Notes: generated by a model not told the origin, from the letters alone. A stretch of 64,000 nucleotides of DNA from Acidobacteriota bacterium (GCA_017994815.1 JAGOJY010000002.1:56001-120000); one strand, 5' to 3'. Numbered from the stretch's first letter, positions 16,980 to 24,978 are shown. A program made the numbers and translations.

Positions 16980-18874
16980 CGCCATCGCATGCCCTCCACT
17001 CGCCACGCCTCCGCTGAGCCATCGTAGCGGACCACTCCCTGTTCATATACCACGAGGGACAACACCGGCGCGGGGGCTACAAAACGTTCGAAACTCTTTG
17101 CAGTATCCACATCTTTCTGGGACGTGGGGCATCCGTTTCCCAGGTGATTGTGGATCACGGCGTACGCGCTGTACTCTGGGCCGGTCACAAGGTCGATGTT
17201 CCCGCCCGTCGGCGTCAAGGTTCCCGACGACAGGGGTTGCCACGTGCCTTGCGCGTCTTTGCCCAGCTCAACGAACACCTCTGTTGTCTGTGCAGCCGGG
17301 TCGCTCATGAGGTTGAACACGGCATTCTGCAATGACGCCAGGTCGGGGGTCAGCGGGCCGACAGAAAGATCAGCCGGAGTGGCGCAGATGGGCTCGACTG
17401 CACCTTGTCGGGCAGCCGCTTGCGCGATTTCGCCACGCAGCTCCGAGCTGGGGCTGTTGACGTCAACCTGCGGCTCGGCTGCAGTTGCCGGCTTTTCATG
17501 CGGATCCTGGACGTCCTGCGGCAGGCCGAAGCCTTCCATCATGCTGCCCACGGCCCCTGTTCCGTCGGCGCGATAGCCGGGCACTCTCACATACGAACTC
17601 CGCGCGCCGCCGCTCCCCGCCGCGCGCGGCACCATCCCGCTCGGATCGACCAGCGTCAGCGGGTTGTTGAGCACGTACGCGTAGCGGTTCCAGCTCTGGG
17701 GGCTCGCGGGGCGCGCCGGACCGGGATCGACCGACAGGAACGACGCCAGCGTGCTGTCGTGGAAGCGGGCCTGCATGGAGTCCAGCCCGGTCGCCTCGTC
17801 GCGCTCGTGCCCGGTGAACTGGTGCCGCGGTTCGCCCGCCGTCCCCGCTCCCGACGCGCCGAGCAGCGTCCCGAACGGGTAGAAGTCGAGCGCCCGCTCG
17901 ACGGCGCCGGTGGCCCGGGTCACGACCCGGATCGTCCCGAGGTGGTCGCGGTGCTGGTACAGGCTGGTGAACTGCCGCGCCGCCGGGTCGGGCGGCCCCG
18001 GTCCCCCCGGGTCCGGACCGGGATCGCCGCCGCCGGGCGCACCGAGCTCGACGTCGATGCTCTCGCCCGTCTCCGGCCCGCCGTCCGCGGACTGCGTCAG
18101 GAAGAACACCCCCGCCATCCCGGCCAGCGACTGGTCCGGCACCGAGTGCGAGCGGCTCGCCGCCGACAGCGGCACCGGCGTCAGAAGGTACGTGGCTCCG
18201 GTCTGCGACCGGCGGAAGTACAACCGGAACTTCTTGCCGTTCGCCTGCAGCAGGCCCCAGCGGACCACGATCGACGTCCCGCTGCGGTGCGCCGCGACCT
18301 GCCGCACCTGGTTCGGCGACGAGGGCGTGACGCCGGGGTCATAGGCCAGCGTCAGCGGCGCCGAGTAGGCCGTCAGCGTCGGGCCCGTGGCCCGCAGCCG
18401 CAGGGAGTTGGTCACCCCGGGCTGCAGCTCGTCCTCCGCCACCCCGAACGTCCCGTCGCTGCCCAACACGATCCCGGCGACCTCGTTCCAGAACCCGCCT
18501 TCCGTGCGCACGTCCAGCTCGTAGCTCTCCTGGTCCGCCCCGCCCGTGACCTGCAGGGTGTAGCTCGAGCCCGACTTCAGCGGCGACGTGCTGCCCAGTT
18601 CCGGAGGCGCCGCGACCACCTTGCGCTCCACCAGCACCTGCCCCAGGCCGCGGACGAAGTCGCGGTCGAGGTCCAGCACCGGCCCGGGCCGGACCACGAA
18701 CTCCGACAGCACCGCGCCGCCGGCGTCGCGGATCGACAGGCGCGGCTGCCCGTCGCGGCCGAGCGCCACGAGCCGCTCGCCGTGCGGTAGTGTTTTCCAC
18801 CCAGCAGCGGGCTGCGCACGCACGCCATCGCCGAGTTCAGACCATGAGGTCGACGCCCTCTCCGCAAGGTCCAC
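16976..18874 (-). CDS. N-terminally truncated Rhs protein with JAMM-like C-terminal tip (Rhs1)
   Basis: About 632 residues from a GTG 5 nt after the Imm2 stop. It carries an immunoglobulin/FN3-like linker region, the Rhs core end (YQHRDHLGTIRVVTRA, LDFYPFG, DSMQARFHD, LSVDPG, NRYAYVLNNPLTLVDPSGM) and a variable tip after about residue 420. The tip has H-N-H-x7-S-x2-D (17111-17152), matching the JAMM metalloprotease motif H-x-H-x7-S-x2-D, with a Glu upstream in EVFVELG. The many N-terminal YD repeats of a full Rhs are absent, so this looks like an orphan tip module or a remnant. The frame stays open further upstream, but that part lies over Imm2. Confidence 0.7.
   Translation of the reverse strand: MDLAERASTSWSELGDGVRAQPAAGWKTLPHGERLVALGRDGQPRLSIRDAGGAVLSEFVVRPGPVLDLDRDFVRGLGQVLVERKVVAAPPELGSTSPLKSGSSYTLQVTGGADQESYELDVRTEGGFWNEVAGIVLGSDGTFGVAEDELQPGVTNSLRLRATGPTLTAYSAPLTLAYDPGVTPSSPNQVRQVAAHRSGTSIVVRWGLLQANGKKFRLYFRRSQTGATYLLTPVPLSAASRSHSVPDQSLAGMAGVFFLTQSADGGPETGESIDVELGAPGGGDPGPDPGGPGPPDPAARQFTSLYQHRDHLGTIRVVTRATGAVERALDFYPFGTLLGASGAGTAGEPRHQFTGHERDEATGLDSMQARFHDSTLASFLSVDPGPARPASPQSWNRYAYVLNNPLTLVDPSGMVPRAAGSGGARSSYVRVPGYRADGTGAVGSMMEGFGLPQDVQDPHEKPATAAEPQVDVNSPSSELRGEIAQAAARQGAVEPICATPADLSVGPLTPDLASLQNAVFNLMSDPAAQTTEVFVELGKDAQGTWQPLSSGTLTPTGGNIDLVTGPEYSAYAVIHNHLGNGCPTSQKDVDTAKSFERFVAPAPVLSLVVYEQGVVRYDGSAEAWRVEGMRWR
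17594..18512 (-). repeat. Rhs homology block, copy 1
   Basis: 919 bp aligned without gaps to 20043-20961 (offset 2449) with about nine mismatches seen. It encodes the end of the Rhs core plus the preceding linker domain. Weaker similarity continues at one side to 17492 versus 19968. Beyond that the sequences, meaning the toxin tips, are unrelated. Such a block could serve for recombinational exchange of tips. Confidence 0.9.
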
Positions 18875-18879
18875 GGGTA

Positions 18880-19407
18880 TCAGTTGTCGGGCGTAGGTTC
18901 GCTGCGTGGTTCGGGAAACACGACATCTCCCGGCGGCTCCTCTGCTGGCTTGATCGCGGGTGGCATCGTTGGGTTGCCGGGGTATTTCTTTCCATCGAAC
19001 GTCAGTACGGCCTCGTAGCCGATGTGGACCCCGCCCCCGGCCACCCGAACTGCGATGTCGTGATAGCCATTGGTCATGTGAGAAAGAACCCGAACCGGTG
19101 GCCGTGTGTTCGTGATTCGCCCAAGCACCGTATACGACTGATCGACCCCCGCCAAGACGAGCAGCAGACATCCACCCGTTCCGCACCATTGACGTCCCGA
19201 TACGTACACAAGGAAGTGTTCGCCGCACTTGTCGGTGAGTTGCACGCGTGCGGCGGAAATCTGGGTCGAGCGTTCCGTCGCCAAGTATCGGTCCAGGAAT
19301 GCCGTCAACGATGCCGGAGTTGCCTGCAGGTCCTGTGCAACGCAGGAATTAGGAAGAAGCAGCGCGAGCGCGGTGGACAATGCGGAGAAAACGTGACGTA
19401 CAAACAT
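18880..19407 (-). CDS. Secreted protein, candidate periplasmic immunity to the lysozyme-like Rhs2 tip (Imm2)
   Basis: 175 residues; ATG 19407 with GGAGG 7 nt upstream, 23 nt after the Rhs2 stop. MFVRHVFSALSTALALLLPNSCVAQ is a signal peptide. The body has FLVYVSGRQWCGTGGCLLLVL, then RPPVRVL, NGYHDIAVRVAGGGVHIGYEA and FDGKKYPGNPTMPPA. I recognise this layout (W-C-x-S/T-G-G-C plus G-W/Y-x-D-I and GYEAxLxFDG) from a widespread secreted hypothetical family. A cell-wall-degrading toxin requires a periplasmic inhibitor, so immunity is a good inference. Immunity is not proven. Confidence 0.72.
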   Translation of the reverse strand: MFVRHVFSALSTALALLLPNSCVAQDLQATPASLTAFLDRYLATERSTQISAARVQLTDKCGEHFLVYVSGRQWCGTGGCLLLVLAGVDQSYTVLGRITNTRPPVRVLSHMTNGYHDIAVRVAGGGVHIGYEAVLTFDGKKYPGNPTMPPAIKPAEEPPGDVVFPEPRSEPTPDN

Positions 19408-19430
19408 GGCCCGACCTCCAGCTCGTCGGA

Positions 19431-21077
19431 TCAGAAACAACTCATGGGCGCGACGACGTTACTCCCGTAATTACCATGCGTTGTGCCGACGTCGATCGTG
19501 TCAGGGTTACCACTAATATTCCCTGTGCCGAAATTGTACGAAGCAGCCGTGGCCTGCAACAGCTGATCCTGCGTGAACGCTGGGAACCTCGATGAGAGGG
19601 CTTCGCGGTTATTCTCCAGCATACTCGCAGCGAGGCTTGCCGAGGTATCGAGGTCTTGAGCCTGAGCCGCCGTCACGCCCGATGTTTCGGTCACCGTCAA
19701 TTGGAACACCCCGACACCCGGACCGCCTCCTAACTCGATGACGTTCTGGAATCCTGTCTCGCGAATGCCCACAGCGGCTAGCAGGCTGGTTGGAACATTG
19801 TGGGTCGTTGCCGCACGTTCCAAGGTATCCCAGGCGGCAGTCGCTCTATGGACTGCTTCTTCGTTTTGTCCAGCATCTACCAACGCGTCGCGGCACTCCC
19901 GACTCAATGGCAGGTCTGAAACCGACACGTCGGCTGTAGGTGGTGGCGGCGGAGGCGGCGGTGTCGGCTTGTCGTGCGGATCCTCGACGTTCTGCGGCAG
20001 GCCTCCGGTACCGTCGACTTGATAAACGGGCACTGCCACACTCGAACTCCGCGCGCCGCCGCTCCCCGCCGCGCGCGGCACCATCCCGCTCGGATCGACC
20101 AGCGTCAGCGGGTTGTTGAGCACGTACGCGTAGCGGTTCCAGCTCTGGGGGCTCGCGGGGCGCGCCGGACCGGGATCGACCGACAGGAACGACGCCAGCG
20201 TGCTGTCGTGGAAGCGGGCCTGCATGGAGTCCAGCCCGGTCGCCTCGTCGCGCTCGTGCCCGGTGAACTGGTGCCGCGGTTCGCCCGCCGTCCCCGCTCC
20301 CGACGCGCCGAGCAGCGTCCCGAACGGGTAGAAGTCGAGCGCCCGCTCGACGGCGCCGGTGGCCCGGGTCACGACCCGGATCGTCCCGAGGTGGTCGCGG
20401 TGCTGGTACAGGCTGGTGAACTGCCGCGCCGCCGGGTCGGGCGGCCCCGGTCCCCCCGGGTCCGGACCGGGATCGCCGCCGCCCGGCGCACCGAGCTCGA
20501 CGTCGATGCTCTCGCCCGTCTCCGGCCCGCCGTCCGCGGACTGCGTCAGGAAGAACACCCCCTCCATCCCGGCCAGCGACTGGTCCGGCACCGAGTGCGA
20601 GCGGCTCGCCGACGACAGCGGCACCGGCGTCAGAAGGTACGTGGCTCCGGTCTGCGGGCGGCGGAAGTACAACCGGAACTTCTTGCCGTTCGCCTGCAGC
20701 AGGCCCCAGCGGACCACGATCGACGTCCCGCTGCGGTGCGCCGCGACCTGCCGCACTTGGTTCGGCGACGAGGGCGTGACGCCGGGGTCATAGGCCAGCG
20801 TCAGCGGCGCCGAGTAGGCCGTCAGCGTCGGGCTCGTGGCCCGCAGCCGCAGGCAGTTGGTCACCCCGGGCTGCAGCTCGTCCTCCGCCACCCCGAACGT
20901 CCCGTCGCTGCCCAACACGATCCCGGCGACCTCGTTCCAGAACCCGCCCTCCGTGCGCACGGTCCCCGGCCCAGGCGTCGCCCTCGACGTAGCCCCGCAT
21001 GCGGCCTCGCTCGTCCCACACGGCACCCGCGGTCTGCCCCAGCTGACCCCGAAACCGGCGCAGGTTGCCGTTCTCAT
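19431..21077 (-). pseudogene. Rhs2, 3' part: linker, Rhs core and lysozyme-like toxin tip (frameshifted from its 5' part)
   Basis: Recognisable sequence runs from the junction near 20961 to the stop at 19431. The core matches Rhs1 almost exactly and ends in NPLTLVDPSGM. The new tip, about 160 residues, is lysozyme/transglycosylase-like: SLLAAVGIRETGFQN with the likely catalytic Glu, GVGVFQLT, ATAASYNFGTGNIS and the terminal THGNYGSNVVAPMSCF. It should cleave peptidoglycan. The 5' part lies in another frame, so no complete protein can be made without a frameshift. The upstream ~110 bp of open frame are out of register and probably not native coding. Confidence 0.7.
20043..20961 (-). repeat. 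Rhs homology block, copy 2
   Basis: Partner of 17594-18512 at about 99% identity by eye. Its upstream edge (20961) is also the point where the Rhs2 frame breaks and where Rhs1 continues with ~300 bp absent from Rhs2, so the edge probably marks a deletion or recombination joint. Confidence 0.9.
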
Positions 21078-21498
21078 CGTAGTCGAACTCGCGCGTCCCG
21101 TCGGTCCCGACCTGGTTACCGCCGCCGGGAAACGTGTGGGTGAACTCGAAGCCCAAGGGCACCTGCGCCCCCGTGCTCTCGTCGAACTGGCGCGAGGTCA
21201 TGTTGCCGAAGATGTCGTACTGGAACGTGACCCGGCGCTCCAAAAGGTCGATCTGGCTGGCCTGCGCCCGCAGGCGGGCGCTCTCCAGCCGGCCCGTGCG
21301 GTCGTAGACGAAGCTCTGCTGGCCGATGGCCACGATCTGGCCCCGGCCGTCGTAGGCGTACGCGCCGCTGGCCCACAGCGAGTCCTGTTGTGCCGGCGCA
21401 CCCTCGCGAGGTCCGGTCACGCCGATGCCCGCCACGCGGTGCATCTCGTCCCGCGCGATCGCCTGGTGCGTGTCGTTGGCGAAGCTCAGTGAACTCAA
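20788..21498 (-). pseudogene. Rhs2, 5' part: short N-terminal Rhs repeat segment
   Basis: Starts at a TTG 12 nt after the stop of the lipoprotein gene, with AGAAGG nearby. It carries several YD/Rhs repeats: YAYDGRGQIVAIGQQSFVYDRTGRLESARL, FQYDIFGNMTSRQFD, FDYDENGNLRRFRG and WDERGRMRGY. After about 20968 the frame enters the out-of-register linker and ends at 20788. A normal Rhs has far more repeats, so this gene is shortened at the 5' end as well as frameshifted. Confidence 0.65.
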
Positions 21499-21510
21499 AG
21501 ACGGCGCCTT

Positions 21511-21858
21511 CTAGGATGGCGGATCTCTACGGGTACGGGTGACTACAATCGTGTCCAAGTCGATTGTCCGTTCGGCCCGGTAAGGCCCCAGACGTGCCCT
21601 CGCATAGCCAGGGCCACAGTCGATAAGGAACACCAGATTCTCGCCGGGTTTCGCATGCATCGTTTCCGAGAAATCGGATCCAATGCACCGCTTCTCGATC
21701 GGTGAATCCCGAACCGGGTCTAGGACCGTCAATTGGCACAAAGTCGGTAGTGGTTGTGCCAGGTCGTCCCGGATCCGACCGTGCACGTGATAGAACCAGT
21801 CGCTTGGGCATCCAGTAGCGCAAATCACCACAAAGACACACAAGTACCGCAATCTCAT
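21511..21858 (-). CDS. Small lipoprotein, candidate immunity protein (Imm3)
   Basis: 115 residues, GGAGG ribosome site 6 nt before the ATG. MRLRYLCVFVVICATGC ends in a lipobox-like Cys, so a membrane-anchored periplasmic lipoprotein is predicted. The rest (HVHGRIRDDL, FLIDCGPGYARARLGPYRAERTIDLDTIVVTR) has no family I know. The ATG overlaps a TGA (ATGA) that closes a decayed Rhs-like tail upstream, the same arrangement as Rhs1/Imm1. GC content is clearly lower than in the chromosomal backbone. Confidence 0.6.
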   Translation of the reverse strand: MRLRYLCVFVVICATGCPSDWFYHVHGRIRDDLAQPLPTLCQLTVLDPVRDSPIEKRCIGSDFSETMHAKPGENLVFLIDCGPGYARARLGPYRAERTIDLDTIVVTRTRRDPPS

Positions 21859-22234
21859 TTGTCCTCCAGACGGGCACAGAGATCGGCCTCTTTGGCAAAC
21901 GCGAATGCCTGCGCGGCTGATCGCGATGCGGTTGATCTTGGCCTCCTCGTGCGCGGACAGGGGCGTGCCGGGGAGCTCCCCAAGTGGCTCGCGTTCCTGC
22001 TCACGATAGCTCAGCTAGGTGCTGCCGAGGTCCCAGCGGGGGGCGGAATCGAGCGGGGCTCGCCACGTTCCACAGCTGTTCGGGCGCGGATGCGAGGGAC
22101 CCCACCGTGGGTCTCGTTGGCCTTGCGTCGCGCGGCTTCCAAGTTGTCCGGGGTCCAGTAGCCGGGGTGTCCTGGCGCGCGGCTTCGTAGTGGGTCTCGG
22201 TGCTGGCAGCACCGATGCCGGCCTCGATCGCGCC
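21855..22234 (-). pseudogene. Decayed toxin-tip remnant upstream of Imm3 (Rhs3 tail)
   Basis: On the minus strand short plausible coding pieces appear in different frames: HPGYWTPDNLEAARRKANET, LSYREQEREPLGELPGTPLS and finally AQAFAFAKEADLCARLEDK ending in a TGA that overlaps the Imm3 ATG. No single open frame joins them, so this is a broken C-terminal toxin domain. The fold is not identifiable. Together with the right boundary repeat it fills the 430 bp between Imm3 and the thioesterase gene. Confidence 0.45.
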
Positions 22235-22309
22235 TGGCCGCGCGGTACCGGGCCCGCGTGCGCGCGATCGGCGCCCGCGCTGAATCAGATGCGCGAGAGC
22301 GCCTCGCGG
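22235..22309. repeat. Right boundary direct repeat of the accessory island (DR-R)
   Basis: Pairs with 14444-14519. The distal part is the functional 3' end of the thioesterase gene; the proximal part is a diverged copy of the menE 3' end, including its TGA at 22281-22283. Confidence 0.75.
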
Positions 22310-22737
22310 AAGCCGGCCGGCAGCTCGGTGCGGGCGAAGGTCTTCGCGTCCACGCACGCGTGCACGGTCTGGCCGACCGCGACCGGCACGCCGGAATCGG
22401 CCCGCACCAGCCGGTAGCCGATCGTGACGCGCGAGCCCTCCACGTGCGCTTTGACGACCTCGGCCTGCAACCGGTCGCCGAAGCGCACCGGCTGGAAGTA
22501 GTCGGCCTCGGCGTGTGCGATCGGCGAGAGCACCCGCCCTTCGTGCAACAGGCGCGGGATCGGGAACCCGGCGCTTTCGAGGAACGCCATCAGCGCGTCG
22601 TGGAAGTACTCGAACACGCGCGCGAAGAACACGACGCCCGCGGCGTCCACGTCCTGCAGGCGCGCCTGCAGCGCGAGGCCGAAGGCGGCGCGCTCCGCCC
22701 CGGCCAGCTCCTCGCGCGTGTAGCGGTGCGCCGGCAT
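22285..22737 (-). CDS. Hotdog-fold acyl-CoA thioesterase, candidate DHNA-CoA hydrolase (MenI/YbgC family)
   Basis: 150 residues of 4-hydroxybenzoyl-CoA-thioesterase type: RLQDVDAAGVVFFARVFEYFHDALMAFL (Asp-x-x-Gly hotdog motif with the Tyr/Phe-rich helix) and a middle HAEADYFQPVRFGDRL. It could release 1,4-dihydroxy-2-naphthoate from its CoA ester, the step after MenB. It was probably once directly tail to tail with menE. The ATG overlaps the glmS stop (TGATG). YbgC-type activity on other acyl-CoAs remains possible. Confidence 0.8.
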   Translation of the reverse strand: MPAHRYTREELAGAERAAFGLALQARLQDVDAAGVVFFARVFEYFHDALMAFLESAGFPIPRLLHEGRVLSPIAHAEADYFQPVRFGDRLQAEVVKAHVEGSRVTIGYRLVRADSGVPVAVGQTVHACVDAKTFARTELPAGFREALSRI

Positions 22738-24527
22738 CAGTCGACCGTCAACGTCTTGCTCAGGTTGCGCGGGAAGTCGGGGTTGAACCCCCGCGCGATG
22801 CTGAGCCGGTAGGCCAAGAGCTGGAGCGGGATGACCGCGAGGATCGGCGCGAGCACCGGCCCGGCCTTGGGCAGCACGATCATCTCGTGCGCGTTGGCCA
22901 GAAGGCGCGGGTCCTCCTCGCCGACGACGATCGCGTGCGCCTCGCGGCAGGTGCTCTCGTTGATGCCGCTGACGAGCAGCGGGACGTCGTCCGGCCCGGC
23001 GACGAAGATCACCGGGAACCCCTCGTCCACCGCCGAGAGCGGCCCGTGCTTGAACTCCGTCGAGAGCATCCCCTCGCAGTGGGCGTAGGTGATCTCCTTC
23101 AGCTTCAGCGCGCCCTCCAGCGCGATCGGGTAGGTCGCGCCGTAGCCCAGGGCGTACATGTCGTCGCGCGTTTCGAGACCGGGCTGCAGGCCGGCGACGG
23201 CGGACTCGCCCGCGGCGATCGCCTGCTCCAGAAGGCCGGGCAGCGGCGCCAGCTCCCCGGGCGACCGACCGGCCATGCGCAGCGCGAGGTACAGGAACGC
23301 CAGGCACTGGTTGGTGAAGGTCTTCGTCGCGGGAACGCTGATCTCGTAGCCGCAGGCCAGCGGCAGGTAGTGCTCGCTCTCGTGCATCAGCGTGGAGCCG
23401 AGCACGTTGACCAGCCCGAGGATCCCCGCCCCCCGCGCGCGGGCCGCCGCGAGCGCGTTGAGCACGTCCTTCGTCTCGCCGCTCTGGCTGACGAACAGCG
23501 CGACGTCCTCGGCCGCCAGCGCCGGCGCGTACTGCGCGATGAACTGCGGGGCCGGCACCGGCACCGCCGCCCGCCCGGCGAGCTGGGCGAAGTAGACCGC
23601 GCCGAGCCCGCAGGCGTGGTAGCTGGTGCCGCAGCCGACGAGGTACAGGTGCCGGCAGGCGCGCATCCTCTCGACCATCGGGCCGACGTGGTGCGAGGCG
23701 TCGAGCAGGTGCAGGAGCTCGCGCGCAACCTGCGGCTGCTCGTGGATCTCCTTGAGCATGAAGTGCGGGTAGCCGCCCTTGCGCGCCGCGTCCATGTTCT
23801 CGGAAACCAACTCCGGCTCGCGCGCGACCGGCTGGCCGTCCGCCACGCGGTACAGCTCGATCCCTCCCGCGCGCAGCACGACGATCTCGCCGTCCCGCAC
23901 GCGGAGGATCCGGCGCGTCAGCGGCAGGATCGACGGCAGGTCGGACGAGATGCACGCGGCGCCCTCGGCGAGCCCGGCCACGAGCCCCGACCCCTTCTTG
24001 ATCGCGTACAGAGCGTCGTCGCCGGCGCGGCCGACGACGAACGAGTAGTCCCCCTCGAGTTCCGCGTACGCTTGCCGGATCGCGTCGATCATGCCCGCGC
24101 CGCGGTCGAGGTGACGCTCCACGGCGTGCACGCACGACTCGCCGTCGTTCGTCGAGCGCACCGTCAGGCCCGCGGCGATGAACGCCTCCCGCAGCTCGAC
24201 GTTGTTGACGACGTTGCCGTTGTGCGCGCCGACGAGGTCGCCGTCGGAATCGAGGTGCGGCTGCGCGTTGGCCTGGGAGGGCGAGCCGAACGTGGCCCAG
24301 CGCAGCTGCACGATCCCGCGCCGGCCGGTCATCGCGGCGAAGTCGAGGCGCGAGGCGACCTCGTCCACCTTGCCGACGTCCTTGCGCAGGTCGATCGCCC
24401 CGTCCTCGGAAATGGTGGCACAGCCGACCGAGTCGTAACCGCGGTACGAGAGCCGCCGGCCGGCGTCGGCGAGGATTCCCCCGAGCGGACGCGTCCGGTC
24501 GACGACGATGCCGAAGATCCCGCACAT
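22737..24527 (-). CDS. glmS: Glutamine-fructose-6-phosphate aminotransferase (isomerizing)
   Basis: Makes glucosamine-6-phosphate for peptidoglycan and lipid A. 596 residues: N-terminal nucleophile Cys2 (MCGIFGIV), RRLSYRGYDS, HNGNVVNN; two SIS isomerase domains with VGCGTSYHA near 295, VSQSGET near 340 and TFTNQCLAFL; C-terminus FPRNLSKTLTVD as expected. A TAGAAT-like -10 (24533-24538 region, minus strand) precedes the ATG. It is co-oriented and coupled with the downstream thioesterase gene. Confidence 0.97.
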   Translation of the reverse strand: MCGIFGIVVDRTRPLGGILADAGRRLSYRGYDSVGCATISEDGAIDLRKDVGKVDEVASRLDFAAMTGRRGIVQLRWATFGSPSQANAQPHLDSDGDLVGAHNGNVVNNVELREAFIAAGLTVRSTNDGESCVHAVERHLDRGAGMIDAIRQAYAELEGDYSFVVGRAGDDALYAIKKGSGLVAGLAEGAACISSDLPSILPLTRRILRVRDGEIVVLRAGGIELYRVADGQPVAREPELVSENMDAARKGGYPHFMLKEIHEQPQVARELLHLLDASHHVGPMVERMRACRHLYLVGCGTSYHACGLGAVYFAQLAGRAAVPVPAPQFIAQYAPALAAEDVALFVSQSGETKDVLNALAAARARGAGILGLVNVLGSTLMHESEHYLPLACGYEISVPATKTFTNQCLAFLYLALRMAGRSPGELAPLPGLLEQAIAAGESAVAGLQPGLETRDDMYALGYGATYPIALEGALKLKEITYAHCEGMLSTEFKHGPLSAVDEGFPVIFVAGPDDVPLLVSGINESTCREAHAIVVGEEDPRLLANAHEMIVLPKAGPVLAPILAVIPLQLLAYRLSIARGFNPDFPRNLSKTLTVD

Positions 24528-24663
24528 GGCGCGATTCTACCGGACATCGGTTCCCGCGGGCGGGACGCTTCGGCGCGGGCGGGCGGTCCGCGGCGCGCGT
24601 TTCGCGCGATGCTGCGTGCGGCAGCGGACAAGCGCGCGACGCGCGAGCTGCCGAGGAGGATCG

Positions 24664-24978
24664 ATGACCCCGAAACTCGCAGTCCCCGCCGTTCTCCTGC
24701 TCGCGGCGCTCGCCGCCGCGGCGACGCTCGCCGGCGAGCGCGCCCCGGCCGCTCCCGCCGCCGAGTCCCGCGTCGAGGCCGCCGGCCCGGCCCCGGCGCC
24801 GCTCGCCGACTCGCGCAAGTGTCCGGACAACTACAACCACTGCAAGACCGACAGCTGCGAAGCCTGCTGCGCGCCGGAGAAGTCGGCCAACTGCAACGGC
24901 AAGTGCGGCTGCTCCGATTCGGGGGGCAGCCTGCTCGGCCTGCTCGGGCAGATCCTGAAGGGGATTCTCGGCTCGTGA
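24664..24978 (+). CDS. Small secreted cysteine-rich protein
   Basis: 104 residues, AGGAGG 5 nt before the ATG. It has a signal peptide (MTPKLAVPAVLLLAALAAAATLA), an Ala/Pro-rich spacer, then eight cysteines within about 33 residues (KCP..HCK..SCEACC..NCNGKCGC) and a C-terminal amphipathic stretch LLGLLGQILKGILGS. It may form a disulfide-rich or metal-binding exported peptide. The stop overlaps the start of the next secreted protein (GTGA), so they are likely made together. I know no family for it. Confidence 0.75.
   Translation: MTPKLAVPAVLLLAALAAAATLAGERAPAAPAAESRVEAAGPAPAPLADSRKCPDNYNHCKTDSCEACCAPEKSANCNGKCGCSDSGGSLLGLLGQILKGILGS

Noticed and set aside
18875..19228. Upstream extension of Rhs1
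   Set aside because: The frame is open but overlaps Imm2, which has a signal peptide and ribosome site; the extension has no Rhs-like sequence.
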